A stretch of 40,442 nt of DNA from Cryobacterium shii (GCF_004402595.1 NZ_SOFY01000047.1:39178-79619), one strand, 5' to 3'. Positions 22,693-31,186 are shown, numbered from the stretch's first letter. Notes: generated by a model not told the origin, from the letters alone. Numbers and translations: made by a program.

Positions 22693-23466
22693 TCAGCCGG
22701 TGACCAGGGCGTAGACGCTGGCCACGCTCACCCCGGCGGCGACGACCAGCACGACGCCGGCGAAGGTGGCTTTGACCTTGCGTTCGGAGAGCCGGGTGGC
22801 GAATCGGGCGGCGACCAGCGAGCCCGCGATGGCGGCTCCCGCGAAGGTCAGCACGAGGGGCCAGTCCAGCGCCAGCGTGCTGGCGTACGCGGCCAGTCCC
22901 GCGGCCGAGTTGATCACGATGATCACGAGGGACGTGCCCACGGCGACTCCGATGCCCAGGCCGAGCACGAGGGTCAGCGCCGGCACGATGATGAAACCGC
23001 CGCCGATGCCGAGCAGGCCGGTCAGGAACCCCACCAGCGCCCCCACCAGCAGGGCCCGGGGCACGTGGGTGCGCAGGTTGCGGCGCTCGGGGCTCACAAC
23101 GGCCGCCTGGCCCCGCTTCGGGATCATCCGGATGCCGGCGATCACCATCAGGGCGGCGAACACGAGCATGAGCAGGTTCGGGTCGAGCATCCGGTTGACG
23201 GCCGCACCCAGCCAGGCGGCCGGGATGCCGGCGAGCGCGACGATCGTCGCCGTGCTCCAGTCGACGCCCTGACGGATGCGCGGCAGCACCCCGACCAGCG
23301 CGGCCAGGCCCACGACGATCAGCGAGGAGGGGATGGCCTCGGCGGGGCTGAGCCCCAGCGCGTAGACGAGGGCGGGGACGGCGATGATCGAGCCGCCGGC
23401 CCCGACGAGCCCGAGCAGGCCGCCGACCAGCAGTCCGAGCGGCAGGGCGAGGAGAAGTACCCCCAT
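22693..23466 (-). CDS. TauE/SafE-family sulfur-compound permease
   Basis: The 257-residue membrane protein has about eight helices and the two repeat signatures of the family: LGLLVGGLLGLVGAGGSIIAVPALVYALGLSPAEAIPSSL near the start and LVGALVGFLTGLLGIGGGFIIVPALTLVLGLGIGVAVGTSL in the middle. Members move sulfite, sulfoacetate, thiosulfate or similar anions. The start ATG 23466 (MGVLLLALPLG) is chosen over a long upstream extension without membrane character. It follows the stop of a 34-codon ORF by two bases (TGATCATG), so translation is probably coupled to that ORF. It heads the rhodanese-thioredoxin group. Confidence 0.92.
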   Translation of the reverse strand: MGVLLLALPLGLLVGGLLGLVGAGGSIIAVPALVYALGLSPAEAIPSSLIVVGLAALVGVLPRIRQGVDWSTATIVALAGIPAAWLGAAVNRMLDPNLLMLVFAALMVIAGIRMIPKRGQAAVVSPERRNLRTHVPRALLVGALVGFLTGLLGIGGGFIIVPALTLVLGLGIGVAVGTSLVIIVINSAAGLAAYASTLALDWPLVLTFAGAAIAGSLVAARFATRLSERKVKATFAGVVLVVAAGVSVASVYALVTG

Positions 23467-23468
23467 GA

Positions 23469-23573
23469 TCAGGCGTGCGCCGGCACGCGCAGTGCGGCCC
23501 AGGCGTTCGGGGCCACGCTGGAGCGTCGGCCGCCGCGCGAGAGACACCCGATGTAGTACTGCTTCACGATCAT
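23469..23573 (-). pseudogene. 34-codon leader ORF, apparent remnant of an MBL-fold hydrolase
   Basis: After a strong ribosome site (GGAGGAT, about 5 nt upstream) an ATG at 23573 opens MIVKQYYIGCLS, which is the conserved N-terminus of MBL-fold (persulfide dioxygenase/rhodanese-linked) hydrolases that normally continue H/QASYLIGDE. Here it turns into RGGRRSSVAPNAWAALRVPAHA and stops at 23469-23471. No MBL metal motif HxHxDH remains. The gene seems to have lost nearly its whole body by deletion, keeping start signals that now feed the permease through TGATCATG. The alternative is a genuine small leader peptide. Confidence 0.6.
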
Positions 23574-23631
23574 GGGTATCCTCCGGAGTCAGCCGACCGC
23601 AACGGATGCGGTGGATCGCCCCAGTCTCGCA

Positions 23632-23649
23632 CATACCCCTGGGGGTATG
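23632..23649. promoter_or_regulatory. CsoR/CstR-like operator upstream of the sulfur operon
   Basis: CATACCCC (23632-23639) and GGGGTATG (23642-23649) are perfect inverted arms around two bases. This C-run/G-run palindrome flanked by AT is the known operator type of the CsoR/CstR (DUF156) repressors; CstR members sense persulfides and control rhodanese, TauE and MBL genes. A -35-like TTGCAT on the minus strand (23647-23652) overlaps it. It lies 59 bp upstream of the leader ORF start and 85 bp upstream of the divergent TetR gene. No DUF156 gene is in the window. Confidence 0.7.
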
Positions 23650-23734
23650 CAAGAAGCCCGGTGGCGTAGCGTGTATCCCGCTGCTGGCCGCCGATCTCAG
23701 GCCAGTCTCCCCCACCCGGAAATGAGCCCCCACC

Positions 23735-24442
23735 ATGGCAGACGGATCGCCCGCCGCACCATCGGCCGCCACCGGGCAGGAGTCCGCGGGCCGTCAGCGC
23801 CGAGCCGGACGACCGCACGAAAACGTTTTGTCCCGGAAGCTCATCACCGAGGCGGCGCTGACCGTGATCGGAGTCGAGGGTTACGGCGCCTTCACGATGT
23901 CGAGCCTGGCCCGGCGCCTGAGCGTAGCCCCGTCGGCCCTCTACAACCACGTCACCTCCAAGCAGGAGGTACTGCGATGGTTACAGGACCACGTGATGAC
24001 CCAAGTGGACGTCAGCGGGTTCACCGCGGAGCCGTGGGACGCCGCGGTGCGCCGCTGGGCCTGGTCCTACCGTGACGTCTTCGCCGGCCACGTTCCCCTG
24101 ATTCCCATCGTCGCCGTGCTGCCCGTCGCCGGCGCCCCCGAGACCCTGAAGATGTACGAGAAAGTCGCCGTCGGCCTGGCCGCAGCCGGGGTACCGGCAG
24201 CCCTGATCGTGCCGGGCATCGTTGCCCTGGAGTCGTTCATCTTCGGCTCCGCCCTGGACGCCACGGCCCCCGCCGACATCTTCGACACCGCGGACCTGTC
24301 CGGCACCAGCCCGACCTTCACCGCCGCGGTCGCCGCCCAGGACCGGGACACCGGCGAGCCGGCCGACGTCGCGTTCCGGTTCGGCCTGGACGCCCTCCTG
24401 GCCCAACTGGACTCGACCCGGCAAAAGGCCTCGGCCGACTGA
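23735..24442 (+). CDS. TetR-family regulator
   Basis: The product has 235 residues. After a disordered basic lead (AGRQRRAGRPHENVLSRK), the helix-turn-helix runs LITEAALTVIGVEGYGAFTMSSLARRLSVAPSALYNHVTSKQEVLRWLQDHV. SSLARRLSVAPSALYNHV is the TetR recognition unit. The remainder resembles the TetR C-terminal domain of the tetracycline-repressor class (VGLAAAGVPAALIVPGIVALESFIFGSALD). It is divergent from the sulfur operon and 162 bp upstream of the APC permease in the same direction. An inverted repeat before the permease is a candidate binding site. The effector is unknown. Confidence 0.88.
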   Translation: MADGSPAAPSAATGQESAGRQRRAGRPHENVLSRKLITEAALTVIGVEGYGAFTMSSLARRLSVAPSALYNHVTSKQEVLRWLQDHVMTQVDVSGFTAEPWDAAVRRWAWSYRDVFAGHVPLIPIVAVLPVAGAPETLKMYEKVAVGLAAAGVPAALIVPGIVALESFIFGSALDATAPADIFDTADLSGTSPTFTAAVAAQDRDTGEPADVAFRFGLDALLAQLDSTRQKASAD

Positions 24443-24483
24443 TCCGCCTCGGCAACGATCTGCAGGCAGTTTTCTTCATTCGC

Positions 24484-24536
24484 TTGCAATCTCGCAGGTC
24501 CACACCCAAACTAAACGAACTCAATTCATTTTGAGT
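24484..24536 (+). promoter_or_regulatory. Promoter-like hexamers and inverted repeat upstream of the APC permease
   Basis: TTGCAA (24484-24489) and CAAACT (24507-24512) are 17 bp apart and fit a weak sigma70 promoter. Just downstream, ACTCAA (24519-24524) and TTGAGT (24531-24536) are perfect inverted arms around 6 bp, placed where a repressor would block the early transcript. The upstream TetR protein is a plausible ligand. The stretch is noticeably AT-rich relative to its surroundings. Confidence 0.5.
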
Positions 24537-24604
24537 CACAAACCCCCTCCCCACGACGCCTCGTCAGAGCTGACGCGCGCGCCCTGCTTCCCGAAAGAGT
24601 CATC

Positions 24605-26194
24605 ATGACCGAAGTTTCCACCAGGGCCGCACCGGCTCCGGGCACCCCCGCTCACGCGCACAGCGCTCAGATCCACGACGCGGCGGGCACCCGCCACGGC
24701 ATCACGGGCAAGGGACTCAAGGGCGGGCAGCTGGGCCTGCTGGCCGTCGTCGTGATGGGCGTCTCCTCGGTCGCCCCCGCCTACAGCCTGACCAGCTCGC
24801 TCGGTGCGACCGTGAGCGAGGTCGGATTCCAGGTTCCGGCGATCTTCATCGTCGCCTTCATCCCGATGATCCTGGTGGCACTGGCCTACCGTGAGCTCAA
24901 CGCCGACTCCCCGGACAGCGGAACGTCGTTCACCTGGACCACCAAGGCGTTCGGACCGTTCGTCGGCTGGATGGGCGGTTGGGGCATGCTCGCCGCCAAC
25001 ATCATCGTGCTCTCCAGCCTGGCCGGCGTCGCCGTCAGCTTCTTCTACGTCTTCCTCGGCGAGGTCTCCGGCAATCCCGCCCTCGCCGACCTCGCCGACA
25101 ACACCGCGGTGAACATCATCACCTGCCTGGCCTTCGTCGCCCTCGCCGTCTGGGTCAGCTACCGCGGCCTGCACGCCACGAAGCTCGTGCAGTACGGCCT
25201 GGTCGGGTTCCAGCTGGTCGTGCTCGGCATCTTCACCGTCTCGGCCCTGATCGGCGCCGGCGCCGCCGCCTCGACCACGGCCATCCCCTTCAGCTGGGAG
25301 TGGTTCGATCCCACCCAGGTGCAGAGCTTCAGCCAGTTCGCCGCCGGAATCTCGCTGGCGATCTTCGTCTACTGGGGCTGGGATGTCTGCCTCACCATGA
25401 ACGAGGAGACCAAGGGCGGCCAGAAGACGGCCGGCAAGGCGGGAACCCTGACCGCGCTCGTCGTGCTCGGGCTCTACCTCGCTCTGATCGTGGCGACCAT
25501 GATGGTGTCCGGCATCGGTGTCGACGGCATCGGGCTCAGCAACCCGGACAACCAGGGCAACATCTTCGCGGCCATCGCGTCGCCGATCATGGGGCCGCTC
25601 GCCGTTCTGATGTCCCTGGCCGTGCTGGCCAGCTCCGCCTCCTCGCTGCAGTCCACGATGACATCGCCGGCACGGACACTGCTGGCGATGGCCCACTACA
25701 ACGCGCTCCCGCCGAAGTTCGCCAGCATCAGCAAGCGGTTCGGCTCCCCCGGCTACGCCACGATCGCCGCCGGCGCCATCGCGGGCGGGTTCTACGCGGT
25801 CATGACGATCATCAGCGTCAACGTTCTCAACGACACCATCATGTCCCTGGGCCTGATGATCTGCTTCTACTACGCGCTCACCTCCTTCGCCTGCGTCTGG
25901 TACTTCCGGCAGAGCCTGTTCAGCAGCATCCGAAATTTCTTCATGCGCCTGCTCGTCCCGGGACTCGGGGGCCTGATGCTCAGCATCGTCTTCGTTCAGA
26001 CCGCGGTGAGCAGCTGGAGCCCCGACTTCGGAAGCGGTTCCGAGGTCTTCGGGATCGGGCTGGTCTTCGTGATCGGCGTCGGACTGCTGCTCCTGGGCGT
26101 CGCCGTGATGGGCCTGACCTACTGGCGCCAGCCGAGCTTCTTCCGCGGTGAGACCCTGCGCCAGGACACTCCCGCACTGGTCGTGCCCGAGTAG
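24605..26194 (+). CDS. APC-superfamily amino acid/amine permease
   Basis: The 529-residue protein has about 12 membrane helices and a soluble N-terminal 35 residues. Helix 1 (GLLAVVVMGVSSVAPAYSLTSSLGATVSEVGFQVP) carries the substrate-carboxylate-binding small-residue turn, here SSVAPAYS. Other conserved features are PDSGTSFTWTTKAFGPFVGWMGGWGMLAANIIVLSS, the helix 6 region FAAGISLAIFVYWGWDVCLTMNEETKGG, and SPARTLLAMAHYNALPPKFASISKRFGSPGYATIAA. This is the group of actinobacterial amino acid or ethanolamine/GABA-type permeases. The specific substrate is not readable. ATG at 24605 follows a modest ribosome site (AAAGAG). Confidence 0.92.
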   Translation: MTEVSTRAAPAPGTPAHAHSAQIHDAAGTRHGITGKGLKGGQLGLLAVVVMGVSSVAPAYSLTSSLGATVSEVGFQVPAIFIVAFIPMILVALAYRELNADSPDSGTSFTWTTKAFGPFVGWMGGWGMLAANIIVLSSLAGVAVSFFYVFLGEVSGNPALADLADNTAVNIITCLAFVALAVWVSYRGLHATKLVQYGLVGFQLVVLGIFTVSALIGAGAAASTTAIPFSWEWFDPTQVQSFSQFAAGISLAIFVYWGWDVCLTMNEETKGGQKTAGKAGTLTALVVLGLYLALIVATMMVSGIGVDGIGLSNPDNQGNIFAAIASPIMGPLAVLMSLAVLASSASSLQSTMTSPARTLLAMAHYNALPPKFASISKRFGSPGYATIAAGAIAGGFYAVMTIISVNVLNDTIMSLGLMICFYYALTSFACVWYFRQSLFSSIRNFFMRLLVPGLGGLMLSIVFVQTAVSSWSPDFGSGSEVFGIGLVFVIGVGLLLLGVAVMGLTYWRQPSFFRGETLRQDTPALVVPE

Positions 26195-26252
26195 GGGCCG
26201 GCCGGCCTCACGGCGGGGGTGGAGCGCGCTCTGGCGTAGCGTGGGTGCAGCA

Positions 26253-27530
26253 ATGACCGCACCCCGCTCCGCTCCCCCGGCATCCGGGCTGCCCCGCGCC
26301 TGGACGGGGCACTCCCGCGGCAGCCGCGACTACCGCCGGCTCCTGGCCGGCCTGTTCTTCGCCGGCATCGCGACCTTCGCCCAGCTCTATTCGCCCCAGG
26401 CGACGCTGCCCCAGATCGCAGCGGACCTGCACGTCGGCGCGGCGACCGCCGCCCTCGTGGTCTCCGCCTCCACGGTGGGCCTGGCGATCGGCGTCATCCC
26501 GTGGTCGGCGGTCGCCGACCACATCGGTCGCGTGCGGGCGATGACCGTCGCCGTCACGGCGGCCACCGTGTTCGGGCTCGTGGTGCCGTTCGCGCCCACC
26601 TTCCCGCTGCTCCTGACCGGGCGACTGCTGGAGGGCCTGATGATCGGGGGCGTTCCCGCCATCGCCATCGCCTATCTCAGCGAAGAGATCACGCCCGGCC
26701 ACGCCGCGCGCGCGGCCGGCACCTATGTCGCAGGCACCACCATCGGCGGTCTGCTCGGCCGGCTCGTGGCTGGACCCGTCGCCGAGCTGTCGAACTGGCG
26801 CATCGGGGTCTTCTCCGTGGCAGTCCTCTGCGCGGTCGCGGCTGCACTGTTCGTGGCCCTCGCCCCGAAACCGCGGGGCTTCGTTCCGCGACGGGCGCGT
26901 GCGCGAAACCCCGCGGAGAGCCTCCATCGCCTGCTCGCCGTCAACCTCCGCTCACCGCGGCAGCTGGCCTTGTACGCCCAGGGGTTCCTCCTGATGGGCG
27001 GCTTCGTCGCCCTCTACAACTACCTCGGCTTCCGGCTCGCAGCACCGCCGTTCAACCTGCCGCAGACCCTGATCAGCCTCGTCTTCATCGCCTATCTCGC
27101 CGGCACGTGGTCCTCGGCCCAGGCCGGCATCCTCGCATCCCGGTTCGGTCGCCGCGCCGTTCTCCTCGTCTCGATCGCGGTCATGGTCACCGGGGTGCTC
27201 CTGACCCTGACGACCGCGGTCCTGCCGGTGCTGATCGGCCTGGTCGTGGCCACCGCGGGGTTCTTCGCCGCGCACGCGATCGCCTCCGGCTGGACCGGAA
27301 GCGATGCCACCACCGGGCGCGCGCAGGCCTCGTCGCTCTACAACTTCTCGTACTACGCCGGCTCGAGCCTGTTCGGCTGGCTGGGCGGGGTTTTCTTCGT
27401 CAGCTTCGGCTGGCTGGGCACCGCGGGCATGGTGGCCGGCCTCGCCGCCCTGGCCGGAGCCCTCACGCTGGCTCTGCTCCCCCGCGGTCGCGCCGGAATT
27501 GCACTGCCGAGCGGGTGTCGTAACTTCTGA
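26253..27530 (+). CDS. MFS transporter, YnfM-like efflux type
   Basis: This 425-residue protein has 12 helices. The N-terminal helix FFAGIATFAQLYSPQATLPQIAADLHVGAATAALVVSASTVGLAIGVIPWSAVADHIGR ends in the MFS motif A-like D-x-x-G-R, and LLEGLMIGGVPAIAIAYLSEEITPGHAARAAGTYVAGTTIGGLLGRLVAGPVAE matches helices 4-5 of the YnfM family of putative drug or arabinose exporters. A basic cytoplasmic loop (PKPRGFVPRRARARNPAES) separates the halves. ATG 26253 is the first Met fitting the family; a longer open frame to 26148 overlaps the permease gene in another frame. It precedes the sucrose phosphorylase gene by 44 bp. Confidence 0.9.
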   Translation: MTAPRSAPPASGLPRAWTGHSRGSRDYRRLLAGLFFAGIATFAQLYSPQATLPQIAADLHVGAATAALVVSASTVGLAIGVIPWSAVADHIGRVRAMTVAVTAATVFGLVVPFAPTFPLLLTGRLLEGLMIGGVPAIAIAYLSEEITPGHAARAAGTYVAGTTIGGLLGRLVAGPVAELSNWRIGVFSVAVLCAVAAALFVALAPKPRGFVPRRARARNPAESLHRLLAVNLRSPRQLALYAQGFLLMGGFVALYNYLGFRLAAPPFNLPQTLISLVFIAYLAGTWSSAQAGILASRFGRRAVLLVSIAVMVTGVLLTLTTAVLPVLIGLVVATAGFFAAHAIASGWTGSDATTGRAQASSLYNFSYYAGSSLFGWLGGVFFVSFGWLGTAGMVAGLAALAGALTLALLPRGRAGIALPSGCRNF

Positions 27531-27574
27531 ATCGTCACTGCTCGTGCGGTGCCGGAACGAACAGGGAGTGCACC

Positions 27575-29065
27575 ATGACCAATGTCGAGTTGCTCGTCTA
27601 CGCCGACCGTCTGGGTGGCACCATCCACGATCTGCGGGCACTGCTCGACGGGCCGCTGCGGGCCTTCGGGAGCGTGCACGTGCTGCCGTTCTATGTTCCC
27701 TTCGACGGAGCGGATGCCGGCTTCGACCCGATCGACCATGCCGCGGTGGACCCGCGCCTGGGCACCTGGGACGACATGCGCAGCCTGGCCGGCACGCGCG
27801 GTCTGACAGCGGACCTGATCGTCAACCACGTCTCCTCCTCCTCGGTCGAATTCGTCGATTGGCTCGCCCGCGGCACCGCCTCCGCCTACGAGGGCATGTT
27901 CCTCACCTTCGACACCGTCTTCCCGCACGGGGGCACCGAGAAGGACATCACCGCGTTCTACCGGCCGCGGCCCGGCCTCCCTTTCTCGGCCTACCAGGGC
28001 GCCGACGGCAGTCGCCACCTGGTCTGGACGACCTTCATGCCCACCCAGGTCGACCTGGACGTGCACCACCCCGCGGCCCTCGCCTACCTGGCCCGGGTGC
28101 TGAAGACGCTGGCCGGCGGCGGGGTCACGACCGTGCGCCTGGATGCCGTCGGGTACGCCGTCAAGACGCCGGGCACCGACAGTTTCATGACGGAGCAGAC
28201 CCTCGCGTTCGCCCGCACGGTCGTGGAGATGGCGCACGAGGAGAAGCTGGAGGTGCTGGTCGAGGTGCACGCGCATTACAGCCAGCAGCTCGCGATCGCC
28301 CCGATCGTGGACCGCGTCTACGACTTCGCGCTCGCGCCGCTGCTCCTGCACTCGCTGGGCACCGGAACGGTGGACCGGCTCGCCCGCTGGTTCGAGATCC
28401 GGCCGGAGAACGCGATCACCGTGCTCGACACCCACGACGGCATCGGCATCATCGACGCGGGTCCGATCGGAACGAAGCCCGGCCTGCTGACCCACGACGA
28501 CATGGTGGACATCTTCGCGCGGGCGCACACGGCCACGGCCGGCCACTCCACGATCGCATCCGTGGTGCCCGAGTGGTTCACCCTGCCGCACCAGATCAAC
28601 GCGACGTTCTTCAGCGTGCTCGGCGGCGAGGACCTGCCCTACTTCCTGGCCCGCGCCGTGCAGCATTTCCTGCCCGGTCGCCCGCAGGTCTACTACGTCG
28701 GCCTCCTCGGCGGGCTCGACGACTCCGCACTGTTCGCCCGCACCGGCAACGGGCGGGACGTGAACCGCCACGTCTACACGGCCGGGGAGATCGAGCAGGC
28801 CCTGACGACCGACATCACCCGGGCGCAGCTCGGCCTCGCCCGGCTGCGGTCGACCCACCCCGCGTTCGACGGTGACTTCTCCTGGGGCGTCACCGGCGAC
28901 GACGCCCTCGAGCTCCGCTGGTCGCACGACGACGCCACCGCGCGACTCGCCGTGACCACCACGGTGGGCGCGCCGACCGTGAGCATCGTCCTGACGGATG
29001 CCGGGCACACGCAGGTGCTCGACACCCTGGCGGCCGTCGCCGACTGGACCCTCGTGATTCGCTGA
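27575..29065 (+). CDS. Sucrose phosphorylase-like enzyme (GH13_18)
   Basis: This 496-residue enzyme should convert sucrose and phosphate to glucose 1-phosphate and fructose. Catalytic residues line up with the Bifidobacterium sucrose phosphorylase at a constant offset of two: nucleophile Asp190 (VRLDAVGY), acid/base Glu230 (LVEVHAHYS) and transition-state stabiliser Asp288 (LDTHDGIG). YADRLGG, PFDGADAGFDPIDH, YRPRPGLPFSAYQG, and NGRDVNRHVYTAGEIEQAL are also family hallmarks. It lacks a signal peptide. Related phosphorylases for sucrose 6'-phosphate, glucosylglycerol or glucosylglycerate share this frame, so the acceptor is not certain. ATG 27575 follows an AGGGAG site. No sucrose importer or fructokinase is in the window. 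Confidence 0.9.
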   Translation: MTNVELLVYADRLGGTIHDLRALLDGPLRAFGSVHVLPFYVPFDGADAGFDPIDHAAVDPRLGTWDDMRSLAGTRGLTADLIVNHVSSSSVEFVDWLARGTASAYEGMFLTFDTVFPHGGTEKDITAFYRPRPGLPFSAYQGADGSRHLVWTTFMPTQVDLDVHHPAALAYLARVLKTLAGGGVTTVRLDAVGYAVKTPGTDSFMTEQTLAFARTVVEMAHEEKLEVLVEVHAHYSQQLAIAPIVDRVYDFALAPLLLHSLGTGTVDRLARWFEIRPENAITVLDTHDGIGIIDAGPIGTKPGLLTHDDMVDIFARAHTATAGHSTIASVVPEWFTLPHQINATFFSVLGGEDLPYFLARAVQHFLPGRPQVYYVGLLGGLDDSALFARTGNGRDVNRHVYTAGEIEQALTTDITRAQLGLARLRSTHPAFDGDFSWGVTGDDALELRWSHDDATARLAVTTTVGAPTVSIVLTDAGHTQVLDTLAAVADWTLVIR

Positions 29066-29114
29066 TCGCGGCGCGCCCGGGGCCCGAGTCCGGGCGTTCG
29101 CGCTTGACTGAGCT

Positions 29115-30089
29115 GTGCGCACCCGAACCCGCTGTTACCGCGACGGAATCCTCGTCGACGAGGATTTCCCCCTCGTCGACGTGTCCGAGCATCTCGCCCT
29201 GCCCGCCAGCGTCGTCTGGGTCGACCTGTCCGACCCCGACGAAAGCGACCTGGCCCTCCTGGCCGACGAGCTCGGTCTGCACGAACTGGCGGTCGAGGAC
29301 GCCCTCAACCTGCGGCAGCGGCCCAAGCTCGACCGTTACCCGGACCACCTGTTCCTGTCCGCATATTCCATCAGCCTGGAGAAGTCCACGGCCCGGGTCA
29401 GCACGAACGAGATCGCCGCGTTCATCACCGACCAGGCGCTGGTGACCGTGCACAAGAACGGCCGATTCGACCTGGACGCGGTGGTGAACCGCTGGGATTC
29501 CACCCCGGACCTGGCCACGAATGGGGTCTCCTACCTCCTTCACGGCCTGCTGGACTACCTCGTCGACGGGTATTTCGAGGCGGTCGAGGCGCTGGACGAC
29601 GAGATCGAGGATCTCGAAGACCTTCTGTTCCTTCCCAACAGCGACCAGGAACAGGTTCAGCGGCGCTCCTTCGAACTGCGCAAGAGCCTGGTGACGCTGC
29701 GGCGGATCATCCTCCCGATGCGCGAGGTTGTGAACACGCTGCTGCGCCGCGACCTGCACCTGCTCCAGGACGAGATGGGTCCCTATTTCCAGGACGTGTA
29801 CGACCACGTGCTGCGGGCCATGGAGTGGACCGAGAGCCTGCGGGACCTGGCCACCAGCATCCTCGAGGCCAATCTCGCCATTCAGGGCAACCGGCTCAAC
29901 GTGATCACCAAGAAGGTCACCGGGTACGCGGCTATCATCGCCGTGCCCACCGCCATCACCGGGTTCTACGGCCAGAACGTTCCCTACCCCGGATTCGCCC
30001 AGCCGCTCGGGTATTACACCTCCGGCGCACTGATCCTCGGCCTCTCGGGGCTGCTCTACCTGCTGTTCAAACGCAACGACTGGATCTGA
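29115..30089 (+). CDS. CorA-family divalent cation transporter
   Basis: The 324-residue protein has the CorA layout: a soluble N-terminal alpha/beta domain, a long helical stalk rich in acids (GYFEAVEALDDEIEDLEDLLFLP) and two C-terminal helices (VTGYAAIIAVPTAITGFYGQNVPYPG and YYTSGALILGLSGLLYLLF) ending in KRNDWI. The pore-loop signature is Y-G-Q-N instead of the classical Y-G-M-N, a substitution common among actinobacterial CorA-like proteins and compatible with magnesium, cobalt or zinc transport. GTG 29115 is the likely start. It lies 49 bp after the phosphorylase and is convergent with the DinB-like gene. Confidence 0.92.
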   Translation: MRTRTRCYRDGILVDEDFPLVDVSEHLALPASVVWVDLSDPDESDLALLADELGLHELAVEDALNLRQRPKLDRYPDHLFLSAYSISLEKSTARVSTNEIAAFITDQALVTVHKNGRFDLDAVVNRWDSTPDLATNGVSYLLHGLLDYLVDGYFEAVEALDDEIEDLEDLLFLPNSDQEQVQRRSFELRKSLVTLRRIILPMREVVNTLLRRDLHLLQDEMGPYFQDVYDHVLRAMEWTESLRDLATSILEANLAIQGNRLNVITKKVTGYAAIIAVPTAITGFYGQNVPYPGFAQPLGYYTSGALILGLSGLLYLLFKRNDWI

Positions 30090-30111
30090 TCGGCTGGCGG
30101 CACCCCCGGCG

Positions 30112-30693
30112 TCACGGCACCCAGTAGCCGGTCTTGCCGAGCAGCCGGGTTTCGAGATCGGCCTGCGGCGACACGTCGATTTCCGGCCCGAACACGCCCA
30201 TGGTGCGCCAGGCATCCGCCTGGGGAACGATCTGCTCCCAGAGGTTCTCGACCAGAGGTGCCGGCAGGGAGTAGTCGAGCCCGATCAAGCGCGCGATCGA
30301 CCACGCCTGGAACGCACGGTAGATGCTCACGTGCTGCAGGTACTCGGCAAGCGTGAAATCGCCGTAACTGAGATGAACGATCGCGTCGGGATCGAGTTCA
30401 CGGTTGACGGCGCCGGTGGCGAGGTCGTTCAGTCGGTCGTAGGCCGCGATCGGATCCTGTCCGAGGAGGTCGCCGTCGTACGTGTCGCCGACCTCGTCGA
30501 TCGTGCGTCCGGAGAGAACGTCGGGCACCCAGGCCTCGTCACGAGCGTGCTCGGCGACGATGTCGCCCAGGGTCGGATCCGGCCTGCGTGTCCAGTCGGA
30601 CGGAGCCGGCATCGTGAGCTGCGTTGGAATGAGCCGGTCGAGCACGGAGCGCAACGCGGCATCCGCCTGGAGAAACATCTCTTTCTGCTTCAT
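30112..30693 (-). CDS. DinB-like/mycothiol-dependent isomerase N-terminal family protein
   Basis: This 193-residue four-helix-bundle protein resembles the TIGR03086-like or mycothiol maleylpyruvate isomerase N-terminal group: MFLQADAALRSVLDRLIPTQLTMPAPSDWTRRPDPTLGDIVAEHARDEAWVPDVLSG, then a helix with HLSYGDFTLAEYLQHVSIYRAFQAWSIARLIGLD. His48, His122 and His133-type positions could form the metal triad of DinB proteins. In mycothiol-making actinobacteria such proteins are thiol-dependent transferases or uncharacterised metal-binding proteins. It stands alone, 22 bp from the convergent CorA gene. Confidence 0.8.
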   Translation of the reverse strand: MKQKEMFLQADAALRSVLDRLIPTQLTMPAPSDWTRRPDPTLGDIVAEHARDEAWVPDVLSGRTIDEVGDTYDGDLLGQDPIAAYDRLNDLATGAVNRELDPDAIVHLSYGDFTLAEYLQHVSIYRAFQAWSIARLIGLDYSLPAPLVENLWEQIVPQADAWRTMGVFGPEIDVSPQADLETRLLGKTGYWVP

Positions 30694-30812
30694 CCCCGCA
30701 CGCTAGCACGGAGCGTGAAGAGTGGTCGGAGGCCGCGGTTCGCCCCTGTCGTTTCGCGGCCCCCGGTCGTGCGGCGCCCCGGTTACCCGAGCGCCAGTCT
30801 GGAGGTGAAGGC

Positions 30813-30986
30813 TCAGTGCTTGAAAGCGTCCTTGACGTTTTCGCCGGCCTTCTTCACGCTGGCCTTGGACTGCTCGGCCTTGCCTTCGGCGATCTTGGAG
30901 TCGTCATTCGTGGCCCGGCCGACGGCCTCGGTGGCCTTGCCCTTGAGGTCTTCGGCGGCGTTCTCGATCTTGTCGGATGCGCTCAT
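30813..30986 (-). CDS. CsbD-family stress protein
   Basis: The 57-residue hydrophilic protein MSASDKIENAAEDLKGKA continues with TEAVGRATNDDSKIAEGKAEQSKASVKKAGENVKDAFKH. This is the CsbD family of short Lys/Glu/Ala-rich helical proteins induced by general stress. The ATG overlaps the stop of the upstream 67-residue ORF (ATGA, 30983-30986), so the two are cotranscribed and probably translationally coupled. The pair is divergent from the ECF sigma factor gene. Confidence 0.92.
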   Translation of the reverse strand: MSASDKIENAAEDLKGKATEAVGRATNDDSKIAEGKAEQSKASVKKAGENVKDAFKH

Positions 30987-31186
30987 GGCGTGTTCCCTTT
31001 CGGTTGATGTCTCGTGGGTGGCAGCCAGGCGCGGGTGCGCCAGACGAACATGCTCGCAGCCGTCGGTTCCCCGGCGTCCACATCATCATCGCCATCGTCA
31101 TCGGCCGGCCCGATGAGCAACGCATCGAACGTGGGCAGGACGGCACCGGCAGGTTTGGTGTCATCGGCGGCGAGTGAGTGGAACAT
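30983..31186 (-). CDS. Small acidic hypothetical protein coupled to CsbD
   Basis: This 67-residue ORF starts at ATG 31186 with GAAGG (31194-31198) at 7-nt spacing and ends in the ATGA overlap with csbD, both good signs of a real gene. It reads MFHSLAADDTKPAGAVLPTFDALLIGP, then an acidic run ADDDGDDDVDAGEP and ASMFVWRTRAWLPPTRHQPKGNTP. The central acidic block followed by an aromatic/basic segment is reminiscent of a peptide that could contact another protein. I recognise no family. Confidence 0.6.
   Translation of the reverse strand: MFHSLAADDTKPAGAVLPTFDALLIGPADDDGDDDVDAGEPTAASMFVWRTRAWLPPTRHQPKGNTP

Noticed and set aside
27353-29122. 589-residue minus-strand open frame opposite the sucrose phosphorylase
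   Set aside because: It is antisense to genes with intact catalytic motifs, has shadow composition (Val/Arg/Gly/His-rich) and no recognisable domain.
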